Shown piece by piece: positions 10,261 through 21,893 of a stretch of 64,000 nt of DNA. The notes under the pieces are model-generated. The model made no database searches. It saw only the letters and a list, made by a program, of their open reading frames with translations, and had not been told where the DNA came from. This DNA is from Nematostella vectensis. Lineage: Eukaryota; Cnidaria; Anthozoa; Actiniaria; Edwardsiidae. Positions within the stretch are counted from its first letter, which is position 1. Every line of letters begins with the position of its first letter. Location: contig NC_064042.1 in assembly GCF_932526225.1 (NCBI RefSeq), positions 15,387,040 through 15,451,039 of the forward strand. The letters are read 5' to 3'. Made by a program: the position numbers and the translations under genes.

Positions 10261-13024
10261 CCCTGAAGTATACTATGCTGCGGAAGTTGAAGAAATCTTA
10301 GTAGAATACACGAATCCGTAGCCAATAAACAGCCTTCCTTTTAAGCTTAACACTCTATAATACATACCCATAATATCACTATATTTTCGACGCCCACTAA
10401 AAGCTGTTTGTTTTGTCAGTTTGTCAGCGATGGAAGTAAAAACCCCGGCGTGGACTATTCTTTCTACTCCCCCTCCCCATCTAAGGTGACCGCTGATGAC
10501 GTTGAGTGGACCGAGGGCTCATGGAGCACGTGTACAGAGCCATGCGCAACGGGTGAGTGCGTGTATAGTAGTAAGGCGGGGACCGAATAAGGCTTATTTT
10601 CGGTGGCTGATGAAAACTTTTAATCAATCCTGAGGGCTACAATGGTTTGCATAAATTTTTCAGTAAACCAAAAACTGGACAGCTAGGGCTTTTTGTTTCT
10701 ACTCATAAATTTTTCAGGATATCAAAGCCGTACAGTGGAATGTCGGAGGACAGACGACAAGACGTGGGTGAGCGATGATGTGTGCAAACTGAAGTCTGGT
10801 AAACCTGACACGGAGCGAAAGTGCAATGAGCAGCCCTGTGCGAGCAAGTAAGAATCAGATAGACTAGTAGTGGCGCGGGAGGCGGAGTTTTGGGGCAAAG
10901 AGTGGTTAAACAGTGGTTATATAGGAGCGTGAAGTATCGGATGGCTAGTAACTAGCTAATAACTAATATAAGTCATGGGTTTCTCTTATTACTTTATCAT
11001 CAATTTAGGTGTACGTTTGGTTACTCTTTCTCAGACATTTATTAACTTTGGAGTATTGTTCTCATTGTTTTTGTTTGTTTGCTTGTTGTTTTTTTTTTAC
11101 GGTGACGCAATTATCTCAGCTAGTAGTAAAATCGTTAAATGAAAATCAACCCTCTCTGGAAAAAGGTTTCCTATTTTTCCTAATTGACAGGTGGCACGAG
11201 ACCGGCTGGCGACCGTGCTCGAAGACTTGTGGGAAGGGTAGCCAGCAGCGTCACGTGGTCTGTCGCAGAAAGGTCGCCATAGCAACGTACGAAACAAGAC
11301 CGGACGAGGAATGTAAAGAAGACGATAAGCCACAGCTGTCGCAGCTTATGCGCCCGTGCAACGAACTTGACTGTCCAGCGGAGTGGGTGCCGTCCTCATG
11401 GTCAGAGGTGTGTAGATAATAGGGAACCTATCTAAACACGTTTCTGAACAACGGATGGCAACCGTCGTTCAGAAACGTGTTTGTTTATGTTCCCTAATAA
11501 AAAGGTAATAAACACTGTGGGCCAGAGATAATTCGAGTCAGTTAATCAGACGACAAACCTGGGAAACCCACCCTTCTCCCCCTCCCTCCTGCTCACTGTG
11601 TGTTTGGTACCGTTCTAGTGTTCTGCCACATGCGGGCCGGATGGCGTGACGGTTCGCACTCTCTCGTGTAAGAGACTCAACCAAAATGGAGTCTACGAGC
11701 CAGTCCACAAGATCCAGTGTAAGCACGCAGTTCAACCATCGACACAAGAAGCTTGCAACCAAGACGTCAACTGCCCGAGTAAGTTTAAGTACAGGGAGGG
11801 GCGCTATTTCTCATGTTTTGTCACGAGGGGCCAAGCTACAGTCATAAATTGTTATTTTATCTCATGGCCTTTGAAGGATTTCGACTCAAATGGTGTCACA
11901 CCATCCACCCTCCTGATAGCTATGGTCCTACAAACAGCAGGGAGTCTTTGATTCCGTGTGCCCCCTTCTCTAATCCTGCCTTTACATCCACCGGGCTGTG
12001 GCCCTTCCTCGTCTCTAATGCGCACTCTTTCTCGTATCAGTGGCTCTAATTACTGCTAACGGCAAGAAGTTCGTCCCCATTGGCTGCTATCGCGACTATA
12101 GTGGGTACCACGCAATACCCCGGATGGTGGCAAACCTGAGAAACAAGATTGACTGGTACGTGCGCGCGCATCTTGAAGCGATAACAGCCGCTAGACGTCA
12201 TGCTAAACGTGATCAAATTACTGTTTTTCACAATCATCTCGTTTGTCGAAGTCATTTGTCTCTGAATCGGTGTCTCATCACTGACGTGATAATTATGAGA
12301 ATGTTTATTTGTTATATAATCTACATGGTAAAGTTATTACAAGGTTACGATATGTATAATAGCTCTCAGAATGAAAAAAAAAACCGTCAAGTAAAAAGCT
12401 AGAAAACAATCCCTGATGCTAGAGGGCTACCTGAATTTTTTTTTTTGTAGGTATGAAATGAAGAAGACGGTTGAAAATTGTGCCGAGAAAGTGCAGAAAA
12501 AGAACTCGACTTACACTGTCTTTGGTATCCAGGTATGAAAGGTTTCCTTCAAGGCTCACTTCTTGTTTTTAAGGGGTTTTCTAAGTCAACTACATTACAT
12601 CACCTTCTAGTATAGTGTACAGATAACACCAGCATGTCAATAACGCTGGCAATTTTTGCCAGGCACACCGGTGGTATAATCCTAGGACTGGGAAAAAACA
12701 TATAAAAATTATAACAGATCAACGGAGAACTCTTCCGGCTTTTTTACTTCACATTTAATTGGTGTAAAACCTTGTCCCTTTAAACACAGTTGGTTTTGAG
12801 TGGGTGGCATGGTTCACATTGGTTCGGCTAGATTTCCAATATGTGACCAATGTGAAGGAAATCCTAGATTTTTCACTTATAATGATCGATGTCTTTTTCA
12901 GTTCTACGGTGAGTGCTGGTCCGGTGATGGTGCGGACGAAACATACGCAGAGTACGGGTCATCCAAGAACTGTTGGCAGGGTGTGGGAGGGCCACACACC
13001 AACTTCGTCTACACCTTCGTGTGA
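10261..13024 (+). CDS. TSP1-repeat protein, 3' part of gene
   Basis: The exons I can join are 10428-10552, 10718-10847, 11191-11407, 11619-11778, 12041-12155, 12451-12532 and 12902-13024 (stop TGA). All have AG/GT boundaries and matching phases. They encode three thrombospondin type-1 repeats: WTEGSWSTCTEPC; WHETGWRPCSKTCGKG; and one starting AEWVPSSWSE, continued in the next exon as CSATCG. A C-terminal cysteine-rich module follows (IGCYRDYSGYHA ... FGIQFYGECWSG ... NFVYTFV), resembling the GCY/ECWSG module often found with TSP1 repeats in extracellular invertebrate proteins. A further upstream exon at 10261-10317 fits in phase (EVYYAAEVEEILVEYTN) but has a weak donor (CC|GTAGCC); the same frame would otherwise stop at 10319. 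No signal peptide is visible, so the 5' end must lie left of the array or outside the window. The product is probably secreted or at the cell surface; its partner is unknown. AATAAA at 13849 is a possible polyadenylation signal. Confidence 0.85.
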
Positions 13025-13475
13025 TGAGGTGAGTAAAAGCTTTGTCTTTACCTTTGTGTGATGAGGTGAATACAAGCTTGGTCTATACCTTCGTGTGATG
13101 AGGTGAGTACAAGCTTGGTCTACACTTTAGTGTGATAAGGTGAGTACAAACTTGGTTTACACCTTCGTGTGATGAGGTGAGTACAAACTTGGTTTACACC
13201 TTCGTGTGATAAGGTGAGTACAAGCTTGGTCTACACCTTCGTGTGATAAGGTGAGTACAAGCTTGGTCTATACCTTCGTGTGATGAGGTGAGTACAAACT
13301 TGGTCTACACTTTCATGTGATGAGGTGAGTACAAGCTTTGGTCTACACTTTCGTGAGATGAGATGAGAACAAGCTTTGGTCTACACTTTCGTGTGATAAG
13401 GTGAGTATAAACTTGGTTTACACCTTCCTGTGATAAGGTGAGTTCAAACTTGGTCTACACTTTAGTGTGATTTCG
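13016..13475. repeat. 37-bp minisatellite over the TSP1 gene's stop codon
   Basis: About 12 units of 37-38 bp (ttcgtgtgatgaggtgagta, then caagcttggtctacacc). The first unit is the end of the coding sequence itself: TTC GTG TGA. The following units repeat the last codons, the stop and the next ~25 bp. Most units contain AGGTGAGTA, a near-consensus 5' splice site. Confidence 0.93.
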
Positions 13476-14430
13476 CCTATACTTTAGCGATGAGCTAAGC
13501 GTAGGTACCCCCTATTTTCCCTATGCTCATTGGATTATTATAATTTTGTTTTTGTTATAGTGAGGACATGAGTACGAGCGCAATGGATCACGGGGCATTA
13601 GATGACTCCTAAAAAATCATGATGATTGCTCGAGACAATTTATTTAAAAATGTTTACCGCTATTTAAATCGCAGGGAAAACAGATAATTAGTGATAACAG
13701 TGAACTTATGAATACAAATTGAGCATCAATCAATGGTTTGATTAAAATTCAGAGAAACAGATTAAGCTGGTCAATTACAAATGTCTCCACCCCACATCCC
13801 CACCCATCCCACCTAAATATATAAACCAACCCTCCCGTATCCGTGTCAATAAAAATGATGCTCTGTGTCTGTATGTAACACAAAACACTGACGATACACA
13901 CGCAATGGCAAAAATGGTCGCATGAACGTCCTGTTGCTGGATGATCAACCATATTGGTCAGCAATATATCCAAACCAGCTGTAACCGGTTGAGCGTCGAC
14001 TCTTTTCGAAGTGTCGAGAGCACCCTTCGAGTATACAGCTATTTCAATAAACGTACTCCAAACTAGGATTTTTCCCTAACATTTAAGTGCACCCTAGCCC
14101 GTTTAGCTCTCAAGCTATTCTAGGGTGCCCGCACCGAAGTATTGTCCCCCCTTGGTATGCAACTCTAGGTTTTTTTTTTCTTTTTTTCTCTCCTCTCCCT
14201 ATCAATAAATATATGAATATAAAAAAAAAAAAACAACCTATGTAACACTTAATTTTGTGTGCAAATAAAAGATGTTTGTTGTAATATATGTCGTTCCCTT
14301 TACCACCGCCACGAACTTCGTTGAACGCTATCAAAATGGCAGTAGAGTCTGATTTTCTAAATATATATCTGCGCTTCCTTAAACAAGGAAGTAAGAGCAC
14401 CTTTCCCGTAAGAGGTGTTAAACGGAGACT
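13476..14430. other. intergenic, no gene seen
   Basis: AT-rich sequence with homopolymer runs near 14168-14235. AATAAA at 13849-13854 could serve the TSP1 gene. I see no exon-like frame or RNA gene. Confidence 0.5.
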
Positions 14431-14436
14431 CCGTAG

Positions 14437-17400
14437 TTGCACATATCTGCGCAGGCGCTAAATATGGCGGTCACGTTTTTGCTTGCTCTGCGATTATTAT
14501 ATCTAGTGGTTTTCAGCAACCTTACTACCCAACCTAATAATGGAATCTCACCCTATCTGCGGCTCCCTCGTCGACAAGACTACAAATCTTCGAGCTATCA
14601 TGTATATTTCCAGAGAGAATTCACTCTCTTAGGCGGTCAAGCTCTTGTACCTAAACATCGATCTCTCACACCATCTGGACATTCCAGATCAAAGATTTCT
14701 ATTGAAAAATGGTCTAAGCATGGCTTTACATCTTTGGTAGTACCGGGGCATGATCCACCGACCGACATTACCGTTTTTGTTGATGTCTCTTCTAACCCCG
14801 GTCCCGATCAACTGGACCCTAGGAGTACATCTTTGGCGGGAAATTTGCATATTCGCCAAACCAACCATTCCAGCACAACACCACTCTCTTATTCAAGAAG
14901 TCAACTTAAGCGACTACGTGGATTTGCAGACAGAAGCGTACTGACCTCCGAGCTTATCAACACCCTGAAATCGAACAATCTCTTCCGCTTCCTTGGCAAA
15001 AAGGCCGGTAAGAGATAAAAAAGTAGCGAAATTTCGCTATCGTCCGAATCCCTTGTTTTGCTCAGTATGCAAATGTCACATCCGAAACGGGAAGAAACGC
15101 CCCACGCCTGGCTGACCGCGTACAAAGCCCTTTAGCACAGCAACAATTATCATTATCCACCCTTGATCGCCCTCTCGAACATGAGCCCATTGACGATTTG
15201 CATGACGATGTAAACAGTCCTACAGAACCGGCAACAGAGCTACGGTCTGTAAATTCGTGTCGCCCGGTAATTCCATCGCTGATCGTCTGCAACGCTCGCT
15301 CACTACTAATAAAGTGGATGAACTGGAATGCGTCGCGGTACAAAACTCTGCCTGCGTTCTATGCATTACGGAAACCTGGTTTTCCGACCAAATATCAGAT
15401 GCCTCAGTCGCAATTTCTGGGTATAATTTAATACGGAACGATCGTTCGAGTCACGCTGGTGGAGTTGCGGCGTACGTTCACTCATCTATTCCTTATAAGA
15501 GATTGGCCAATCTCGATCTCGTCGGTCCTTTCACCGAAACCTTTTGGTTTCAACTCCGCCCGCGGCGTTTACCGAGACCAATTACATCCCTTCTGATCGG
15601 AGTTATCTACCACCCTCCACAAGCTACCGCCGAGGACAACGGCAACTTGTATAATTATGTACAGAGCGTCGTCGATGATTATCAGGCCAGCCATCTAGTC
15701 TAGACCTGGGACCCTCTTTGCGCTCGACATTCTGGCTCGCGTGAAAAAGGGTTCAGTATTTATTGCATGCGCATGCGCGAACATGTACCAACCAGTGATC
15801 TTCAAGGCAAAAGTTGAAATACGAGCGCGCGCAATAACGGACGTGCCTAAGGAGGGTCGATTCCCGTTAGACCTTGTCGAGTGCAGAGCTCCGAAAATCG
15901 ATCATCGCTAAGTTAAAAAGAATGTTTTGTGCATGTGAAGGAATATCAGCGAACTGCTTGGGATTTGTTTTCTATAAAAACGCGAAAAAATGCGATTGAA
16001 AATCAAATTCCAAAAAAGCGCGCGCTCGTTTGAAATGACGTTATTGCCTAAAGCGCGCGCGTGAAAATAACGAAAACGGAAAAGCTCTTTGATTGATATA
16101 TTTTCCAGACTCTAATTATCATCTGTCCTGTTCTCAGAAAAGATTGACAATCACGTATTTACCCACGACCAAAATCAGCTTATTATTTCTGAAATAAACC
16201 CTCTCTCGTCCCTTTCGCAGCCATCTTGAACTAAGCAACCAGGCCACACCGCATATATGCGGTGTACTTTCGCGCATGCGCATGCAATAAATACTGGACC
16301 CTCTTTCACGCGAGACAGAATGTCGATCGCAAAGAGAGTCCCAGGTCTGGACTAGCCAGCCATCCTGATAGTTTGGTTTGCGTCACCGGGGATTTTAATT
16401 CCAACTCTAAAAAATTTCCCCAGTGGTGTTCAATCGAGCGTGCGGGCTTTCCCAGATAATCAAAGTTTTAACACGTGACACGGGAACTCTTGATTGGTGC
16501 TTAACAAATCTACCTAATCAACTGGCGTCCCCCGTACAACTTCCTAAGCTCGGGTCCAGCGACCATTTCTGTGTTTTGATAAGACCGCATATAGACTCAA
16601 CCAAGGCCATAAAAAAGTCGGTCACAAAGCGCGACACTAGAGACAGCGCGCTGGTTGCTTTTGGTCGTTGGATCACAAGTTTTAGCTGGGACTATCTTTT
16701 CACGCTAGAATCTTGCCAGCAGAAGTGGAATTTCATCTATAAAACACTATCTGTCGCTATTAACACATTCCTTCCCTCTAAGGTGTGTCGTATCCATGGA
16801 AACGACAAACCGTGGCTGTACTCTGCCATCAAAGCTATGATTTCTAAGAGACAGAAATGCTTGTCGCTGTTCGGAAAAGATTCTCAGCAGTTCCGTTACT
16901 GGCGTAACAAAGTCCAAGTGCATATTAAGGACTGCAAACAAAGATTCTACAACGCCAAGGTCGCAACACTTAAACAGTCCAACCCTGGAAGGTGGTGGAG
17001 GGAGGTCAAGTCACTGTCAGGGATGTCTCGAAATGACAATCAATGGTTCAACCAGTTAATTGACGGGACTAACATTGTCACCATCCAACAGTTATGTGAA
17101 AATATTAACACCTTTTTCACAGGGCTTACGTCTGAGTTCGCCCCCTTGTCTACTAACGACGTCGACGCGATATCTGTCACTGAGATTCCCGACGATCTAT
17201 TTGTTATCCCGCGGGAAGCTACTGCAGCACTACGTTCCATCAAGCTAAGGAAGGCTCTCGGCCCGGACGGGATCCCCAACAAGGTGTGGTCCCTAGTTGC
17301 TTTCGAACTTGCAACTGTTGTCGCCGAGTTGTATAACTCTTCCCTCCGTCAAGGTCGCATACCCTGGCTCTTGAAATGCGCAGCTGTCAACCCTATTCCT

Positions 17401-18708
17401 AAAGAGCGTCCTGCCTCAGTCATCGAAAACCATATTCGCCCAATCTCTTTGACCTGACAAAAAAGTATTGGAACGGTTTACCTTCGTGCGGCTCCTCCCG
17501 CGCATCCTAGTTAATCTGGATCCCAAGCAGTTCGCGGTCGGAGGAAAGTCCACATCACAAGCCGTCTGTTACATTTTACACCTTGTTCTTGACGTCCTTG
17601 ACAAAGGAGACTGTGCGGCAAGGTTGTTTTTTGCCAATTTTCGCAAAGGGTTCGACTTAATTGACCATCACATCCTCTTGCGTAAATTAGGCGAATTCGA
17701 TATCCACCAGTCTTTGCTTAGATGGGTGGCGAAATTCCTTCACGGTAGATCTCAGTTCGTGAAAATCGAGTCAGCGGCTTCATCAACACTTGCGCTAAAT
17801 GGAGGAATACCACAGGGTACCCGGCTCGGCCAAATCCTCTTTGCCGTGATGGTGAACGATCTCGTCACCTCCTGGGCACCTAGGTTAAAGTACGTGGATG
17901 ATCTGACTGTCGTCGAGATTGTACCAAGGAACTCTCCTTCTGTATTAGATTATATTGTAAGCGATATACACCAGTTTGCTATAAAGAACAACATGTGTCT
18001 AAATCCGTCCAAATGTAAGATCATGGACATTGATTTTTTGCAATACCGTGCTTGTACGTGGCGCCCAATCTATGTCGGAGGTACCACGCTAGAATGTGTC
18101 AAATCGTTCAAACTTCTCGGTATCGACATCTCTAGCGGCCTCACATGGGATGTCCACTGTGACCACGTTTGCAAAAAGTCAAATCGTAGGCTATATGCCC
18201 TGCGCTTACTTAAAAAGTGCGGCGTTAAAGAACTGGACTTAGTCACTGTTTATTGCTCTCTAATACGATCAGTCATAGAGTACTATGCCGCGGTGTACGC
18301 TGGCCTGCCTGCGTTTCTTTCAGATGGTCTAGGGCGTATCCAGAAACGAGCGCTTAGAATAATCTTCCCATCCAATAGTTACAATGATGCCCTGAAGAAA
18401 GCCGGTCTTGTCTCGCTTAAAAATAGACGGTTTATGCTTTGTCAACAATTCATGAGTTCCCTGTGTAAGGAAAACATTGCCTAGCCACTAGTAGGTCGGT
18501 CAAGGGAGTCAACCAGTGCAATCTAAGAAGATCTGCTCCCATGAAACCGAAAATATGCAACACTGATCGCTTGTCAAATTTTGTTACTGTTAAGTATCTT
18601 GATAATGTAATGTCGTAATGTTGTAATCGCTTAGCGTGTGTGTGCTAATTACCTGTAATTCAGTTTCTAACTGCGAGGGCTATTTAATAAACAAATCTAT
18701 CTATCTAA
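14437..18708 (+). pseudogene. decayed CR1/L2-like LINE
   Basis: The frame pieces in order are 14464-15018 (contains SSNPGPDQL, the NPGP motif common near the N terminus of CR1/L2-like ORF2), 15257-15703, 16365-16459, 16423-17457 and 17468-18484. They encode an AP-like endonuclease (ITETWFSD, VTGDFNSN, GSSDHFCV) and a reverse transcriptase (GPDGIPNK, FRKGFDLIDH, GGIPQGTRLG, YVDDLTVV). The body is broken by a stop at 15016-15018, by frame changes near 15250, 16440 and 17455, and by the DNA element at 15696-16354. Reverse-transcriptase motif A reads FANFRKGFD, with Asn where the first catalytic Asp is expected. The 3' end has a short atct repeat and an A run (18690-18714). The 5' edge is approximate; ATGGCGG at 14464 parallels the start of the intact LINE at 57362. 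Confidence 0.85.
15696..16354. mobile_element. 659-bp TIR element (MITE) inside the LINE
   Basis: The two ends are imperfect inverted repeats of about 90 bp. The left end begins TAGTCTAGACCTGGGA and the right end reads TCCCAGGTCTGGACTA; both continue into an inner palindromic gcatgcgcatgcgcg block. A 10-bp target duplication gccagccatc flanks it (15686-15695 and 16355-16364). Removing the element and one duplication rejoins the LINE endonuclease frame exactly (DDYQASH then PDSLVCVTGDFN). There is no transposase frame. The duplication length suggests a Mutator-like source but does not prove it. Confidence 0.9.
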
Positions 18709-18734
18709 AAAAAATCTGTTGGCAAAGGGCCTGA

Positions 18735-19060
18735 ACGAAATAGCAACGACGACGGCAACCGAATGCAGGGAGAACCCAATAAGCTTTCATACTTTGCACT
18801 CAATTTTAAACTATATTAGATAAAATTTAAAACCTAGAATCTTATTTCTAGCATAGCGAACAAGGATAGTCTAGTTTCCAGCGCACACGTTCCCGTCCTC
18901 GCTACACCATGAAACTTGGAGTTTCACGTTGTCGTTTAAAGAAAAACGGCTGAAATGTATCCGAGAGAATCCATTTCAGAGTATATTTTACGTCTGGCTC
19001 TGAGAATTCTGAACTGTTTTCTGCCGTCGTCTTTCGCGTTGCCGTTGTCGTCCCTATTTT
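18735..19060. repeat. old copy of the 'gcaacgacgacggcaac' MITE family
   Basis: The left end carries agcaacgacgacggcaacc and the right end tgccgtcgtctttcgcgttg, which are imperfect inverted repeats. The middle aaaacggctgaaat block is shared with the better-preserved copy at 33749-34071. No coding capacity. Confidence 0.55.
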
Positions 19061-19233
19061 TGTCCCTATTTTTGCAGATACCTTTTACAATTGTACGCGG
19101 CACATAGAAAGAAATGCCGCAGTGTCTTAGATTAGATAATGCAAGAAACTGTACCACCCAGATAACTCGCCAGCGAAGGTCTTCACTATAAGACTGCGGC
19201 ATATTTACTGAAAACCTGTTACAACATATATTA

Positions 19234-19256
19234 CCCATACCGCCTCGCGGTATGGG
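19234..19256. other. perfect 10-bp hairpin
   Basis: CCCATACCGC and GCGGTATGGG form a perfect 10-bp stem around the 3-nt loop CTC. It may be a relic of a transposon end. No tRNA-like structure surrounds it. Confidence 0.5.
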
Positions 19257-19660
19257 CGCGTGCGGCAGAGCGCTCCTGGACAACCTTTATTAAAATAGCT
19301 ATATTCTATAAGGGCCTATGAATGTGCTAAACGGCAAAAACAATAAAGCAAAACTTAAAAATACCCTGGGTGCCTGAGGCTTTCGCGTGGAATTCTGCCA
19401 CATCAAACTGGCAAACATCCCAACCATCAGCCTTCTCTTCAGAAGCTCTGAAGAATAGTTATTTTACTGAGGACATCGGCGCGGCAATACGTACATAGAT
19501 GACACAGTTGACAAAACGCCAAGTCTTGTGTTTGCTTGACAAATGCCTTCTACCCTATGTAGGTATCTTAATTTGAAACATTTTAAGTCATGATTTGTTT
19601 GTTATTGTTTTTATTTAACGTTGGAAGACTAATAAGGTGATGAAACTCATCTATCAAATT

Positions 19661-19757
19661 CTATCGAAAATATCGCAATAGATTCCTCAATCAGCCGATG
19701 GAAATGGATACTTTTTCATACTTGGTGTTTTGATAGGATGACAAAATGGCGGCTGAC
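19661..19757 (+). repeat. dispersed ~100-bp repeat, copy 1
   Basis: This stretch (ctatcgaaaatatcgc, cagccgatggaaat, aggatgacaaaatg) is homologous, in reverse orientation, to 30768-30865. The family and its full length are unknown. Confidence 0.65.
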
Positions 19758-20224
19758 AGATATACTTTAAAGAATGTGTGTTGACATATCTGTAGGGTGG
19801 GCATAGGACAAAAAGTGAGGAAATCCAGCAGTGTTCAGATCACTTGAGCACCAGTGCTGCGATTCTTAGATGCAAACACGATGGTCAAAAATAACTGCTA
19901 TTCCTAAGGAGCTGTTTAACGTTTTTTTCGATTCTGCTATCTATTAGGGTATAAATATCGACCAACAGCTATTCCTAAGGGGGTGTATAACGTTTTGTTT
20001 TCCGATTCTTCTTCCTCTTAGGGTTAAAAATTCCTTTGACCACACCCAATCTGCTATCTCTTATGGTAAGAATTTCTGTTGACCACACCCAAAGTGCCAT
20101 CCCTTAGGTTTAAAATCGATTTGCCGACGATCACCTCCGTCTGTTTTTATAGAAGTCCCTCCCCGGGGAAGGTGGGGGGGGGAGGGGGTCTGGACTACCT
20201 TGCTATTTGATATATAATGCTGTC

Positions 20225-20230
20225 TTTATT
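20225..20230 (-). terminator. polyadenylation signal AATAAA
   Basis: TTTATT on the plus strand is AATAAA on the minus strand, about 25 bp after the stop of the 77-codon frame. Confidence 0.4.
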
Positions 20231-20253
20231 TCATTCGTATGACAATCTTGTTT

Positions 20254-20487
20254 TTAATAAAAATCCCTCATTCCAAACTTTGAAATAATCTCGTCTTCCA
20301 GCTCCATTTTCCATTCAATTTCTTTCTGGTGGCGGGACGTGAAAAAGCAAAATCGCAGAACCATTATCAGTCCTAAGATCACCGTTAGTAGAACAACCAG
20401 CGTGGCGATTATTTCTACGCAATTATCCCTTGTGTTGGTTGAAAAAGTGTCAAGACTTGAATTCTTTTGGACCACGTCTTGTGCCAT
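20254..20487 (-). CDS. possible small single-pass membrane protein
   Basis: A 77-codon frame starts at a real ATG (MAQDVVQKNSSLDTF). It has one strongly hydrophobic stretch (IIATLVVLLTVILGLIMVL) at about residues 30-48, followed by a basic/charged tail (TSRHQKEIEWKMELEDE). A consensus-like acceptor (ctgcag) lies just upstream of the ATG on this strand, and AATAAA at 20225-20230 follows the stop by about 25 bp. It could therefore be the last or only coding exon of a small gene. I do not recognise a family. Support is the hydrophobic segment plus the well-placed polyadenylation signal. Confidence 0.45.
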   Translation of the reverse strand: MAQDVVQKNSSLDTFSTNTRDNCVEIIATLVVLLTVILGLIMVLRFCFFTSRHQKEIEWKMELEDEIISKFGMRDFY

Positions 20488-20499
20488 GTTACCCGTGCT

Positions 20500-21565
20500 G
20501 CAGGTATTGTTCTGTTGTTCTTTGAGCTTATTTCAGTCAACAAATAGTGTAAGATTTGCTTGGGTTCTCATACGATCTCAGAAATACGCACGGTCTGCTT
20601 CTTGTAGTCGCTTTACCTATAAATAAAAAGCCATAATGCTATGCTTTGTACTTGTTTGTTCAAAAAAAGATATTCCTAGAAAAAGGAAATTACGATTATT
20701 TATTATAAATAGGTCAAATTTACAAACAAAAATAAATTCTCGGCAGTGGAAAACTATCGCATATTCGGTGAGGGATCTTTGAAAGCAACAACCCCTCAAA
20801 AAACACACACGAACTCACAAAAATTTCTCTGGGATTTTCGGTAGCTAGATATAACTCAAAAACATACCTCGAGTTCCTTGTGGAGGTAATGCAGCATCAC
20901 GTGTTTATTCCTGCAGTTCAGAATTAGGGTTTACTTGATAAAAACAGTTTGTTCTGGTTATTTGCAATCAAATGCAGGCGCAGTGTACGAAGTCAGTGGT
21001 TTAAATCTCATCCCTTATAAATGTGGACCAGATGCGAGCGACTCGAAGCGCGGTTTAAACCCAAAGTTAAAAGGAGGTTTGTGTGTTTTACTTGAATAAT
21101 TTGGATTCATTGAACGTTTTGATTTGCATAATTGGTTTCAGCTGGATTCACTTGTAGAACAGAGGTTTACGCACTAATGGATGAACGCTCTCATGAATGC
21201 ACGGAATTGTAAAAATAATATGATTATCTTATAAAGATCATAGGGCCCTGTAGATCATATGAATCGTCGACATCAGAATTACTAACAAATAAATCAGACT
21301 TAGAATTCTACAAATTTATTCAATACTTTATCCACTTGAAGTAGATTAAAACATTTACAAACTATACATTAGAGGGTGAATTACATAAGGCGAAAATTTT
21401 GAAAAAAGATTAAAACCCTAAAAATGGATTCTTACGTTAAAAGTTGTGAAGTCTCCCACAACTACAGATCTTCTACTTTCCCTCCCCCTGACGGTACGCC
21501 ATTGTTCTTGTGTCACGTTGAAGCATCCACCTCAAGCGCTAAGAAAGCTAGGACTTAAGGCCATG
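20500..21565. other. intergenic, no gene seen
   Basis: AT-rich sequence without exon-like frames or a recognisable RNA gene. Confidence 0.45.
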
Positions 21566-21893
21566 TCACACGGGGCAATTTACATGCAACTTGCAATGAC
21601 ATTTTTTTGCATTGGAGGTTTACGCGCCTAACATCCGCTTTTTGCAACTTGCATTGCAATGACATTTTTGTTGCATTGGAGGTTTACGCGCCTAACATCC
21701 GCTTTTTGCAACTTGCAATGACATTTTTGTTGCCTTGGAGGTTTACGAGCCTAACATCCGCTTTTTGCAACTTGCAATGCCATTTTTGTTTGCGTTGCAA
21801 GAAAAGTAGAACTTGTATCATGGTTATGCAACTCAAAAATTTCTTTATCATTGCATTGCATTGCAAGTTGCTGAAAAAAGTGCCCCGTGCAGT
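21566..21893. mobile_element. MITE-like element with internal tandem repeat
   Basis: The ends are imperfect inverted repeats: atgtcacacggggcaattt on the left and aaaagtgccccgtgcagtc on the right. Between them about three and a half copies of a ~60-bp unit (ggaggtttacgcgcctaac, atccgctttttgcaacttgc) are arranged head to tail. No coding capacity. Confidence 0.65.

Larger units (their letters stand above)
18709..20220. other. intergenic with old repeat fragments
   Basis: No convincing gene. Two repeat fragments and one hairpin are listed separately. At about 19890-20100, gctattcctaagg and gaccacaccca motifs recur in a degenerate tandem pattern. At 20160-20190 there is a G-rich run. Confidence 0.5.

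Noticed and set aside
19234-19256. tRNA gene or bacterial-type terminator at the perfect hairpin
   Set aside because: No cloverleaf or A/B-box motifs flank it, and a rho-independent terminator has no meaning in this genome.
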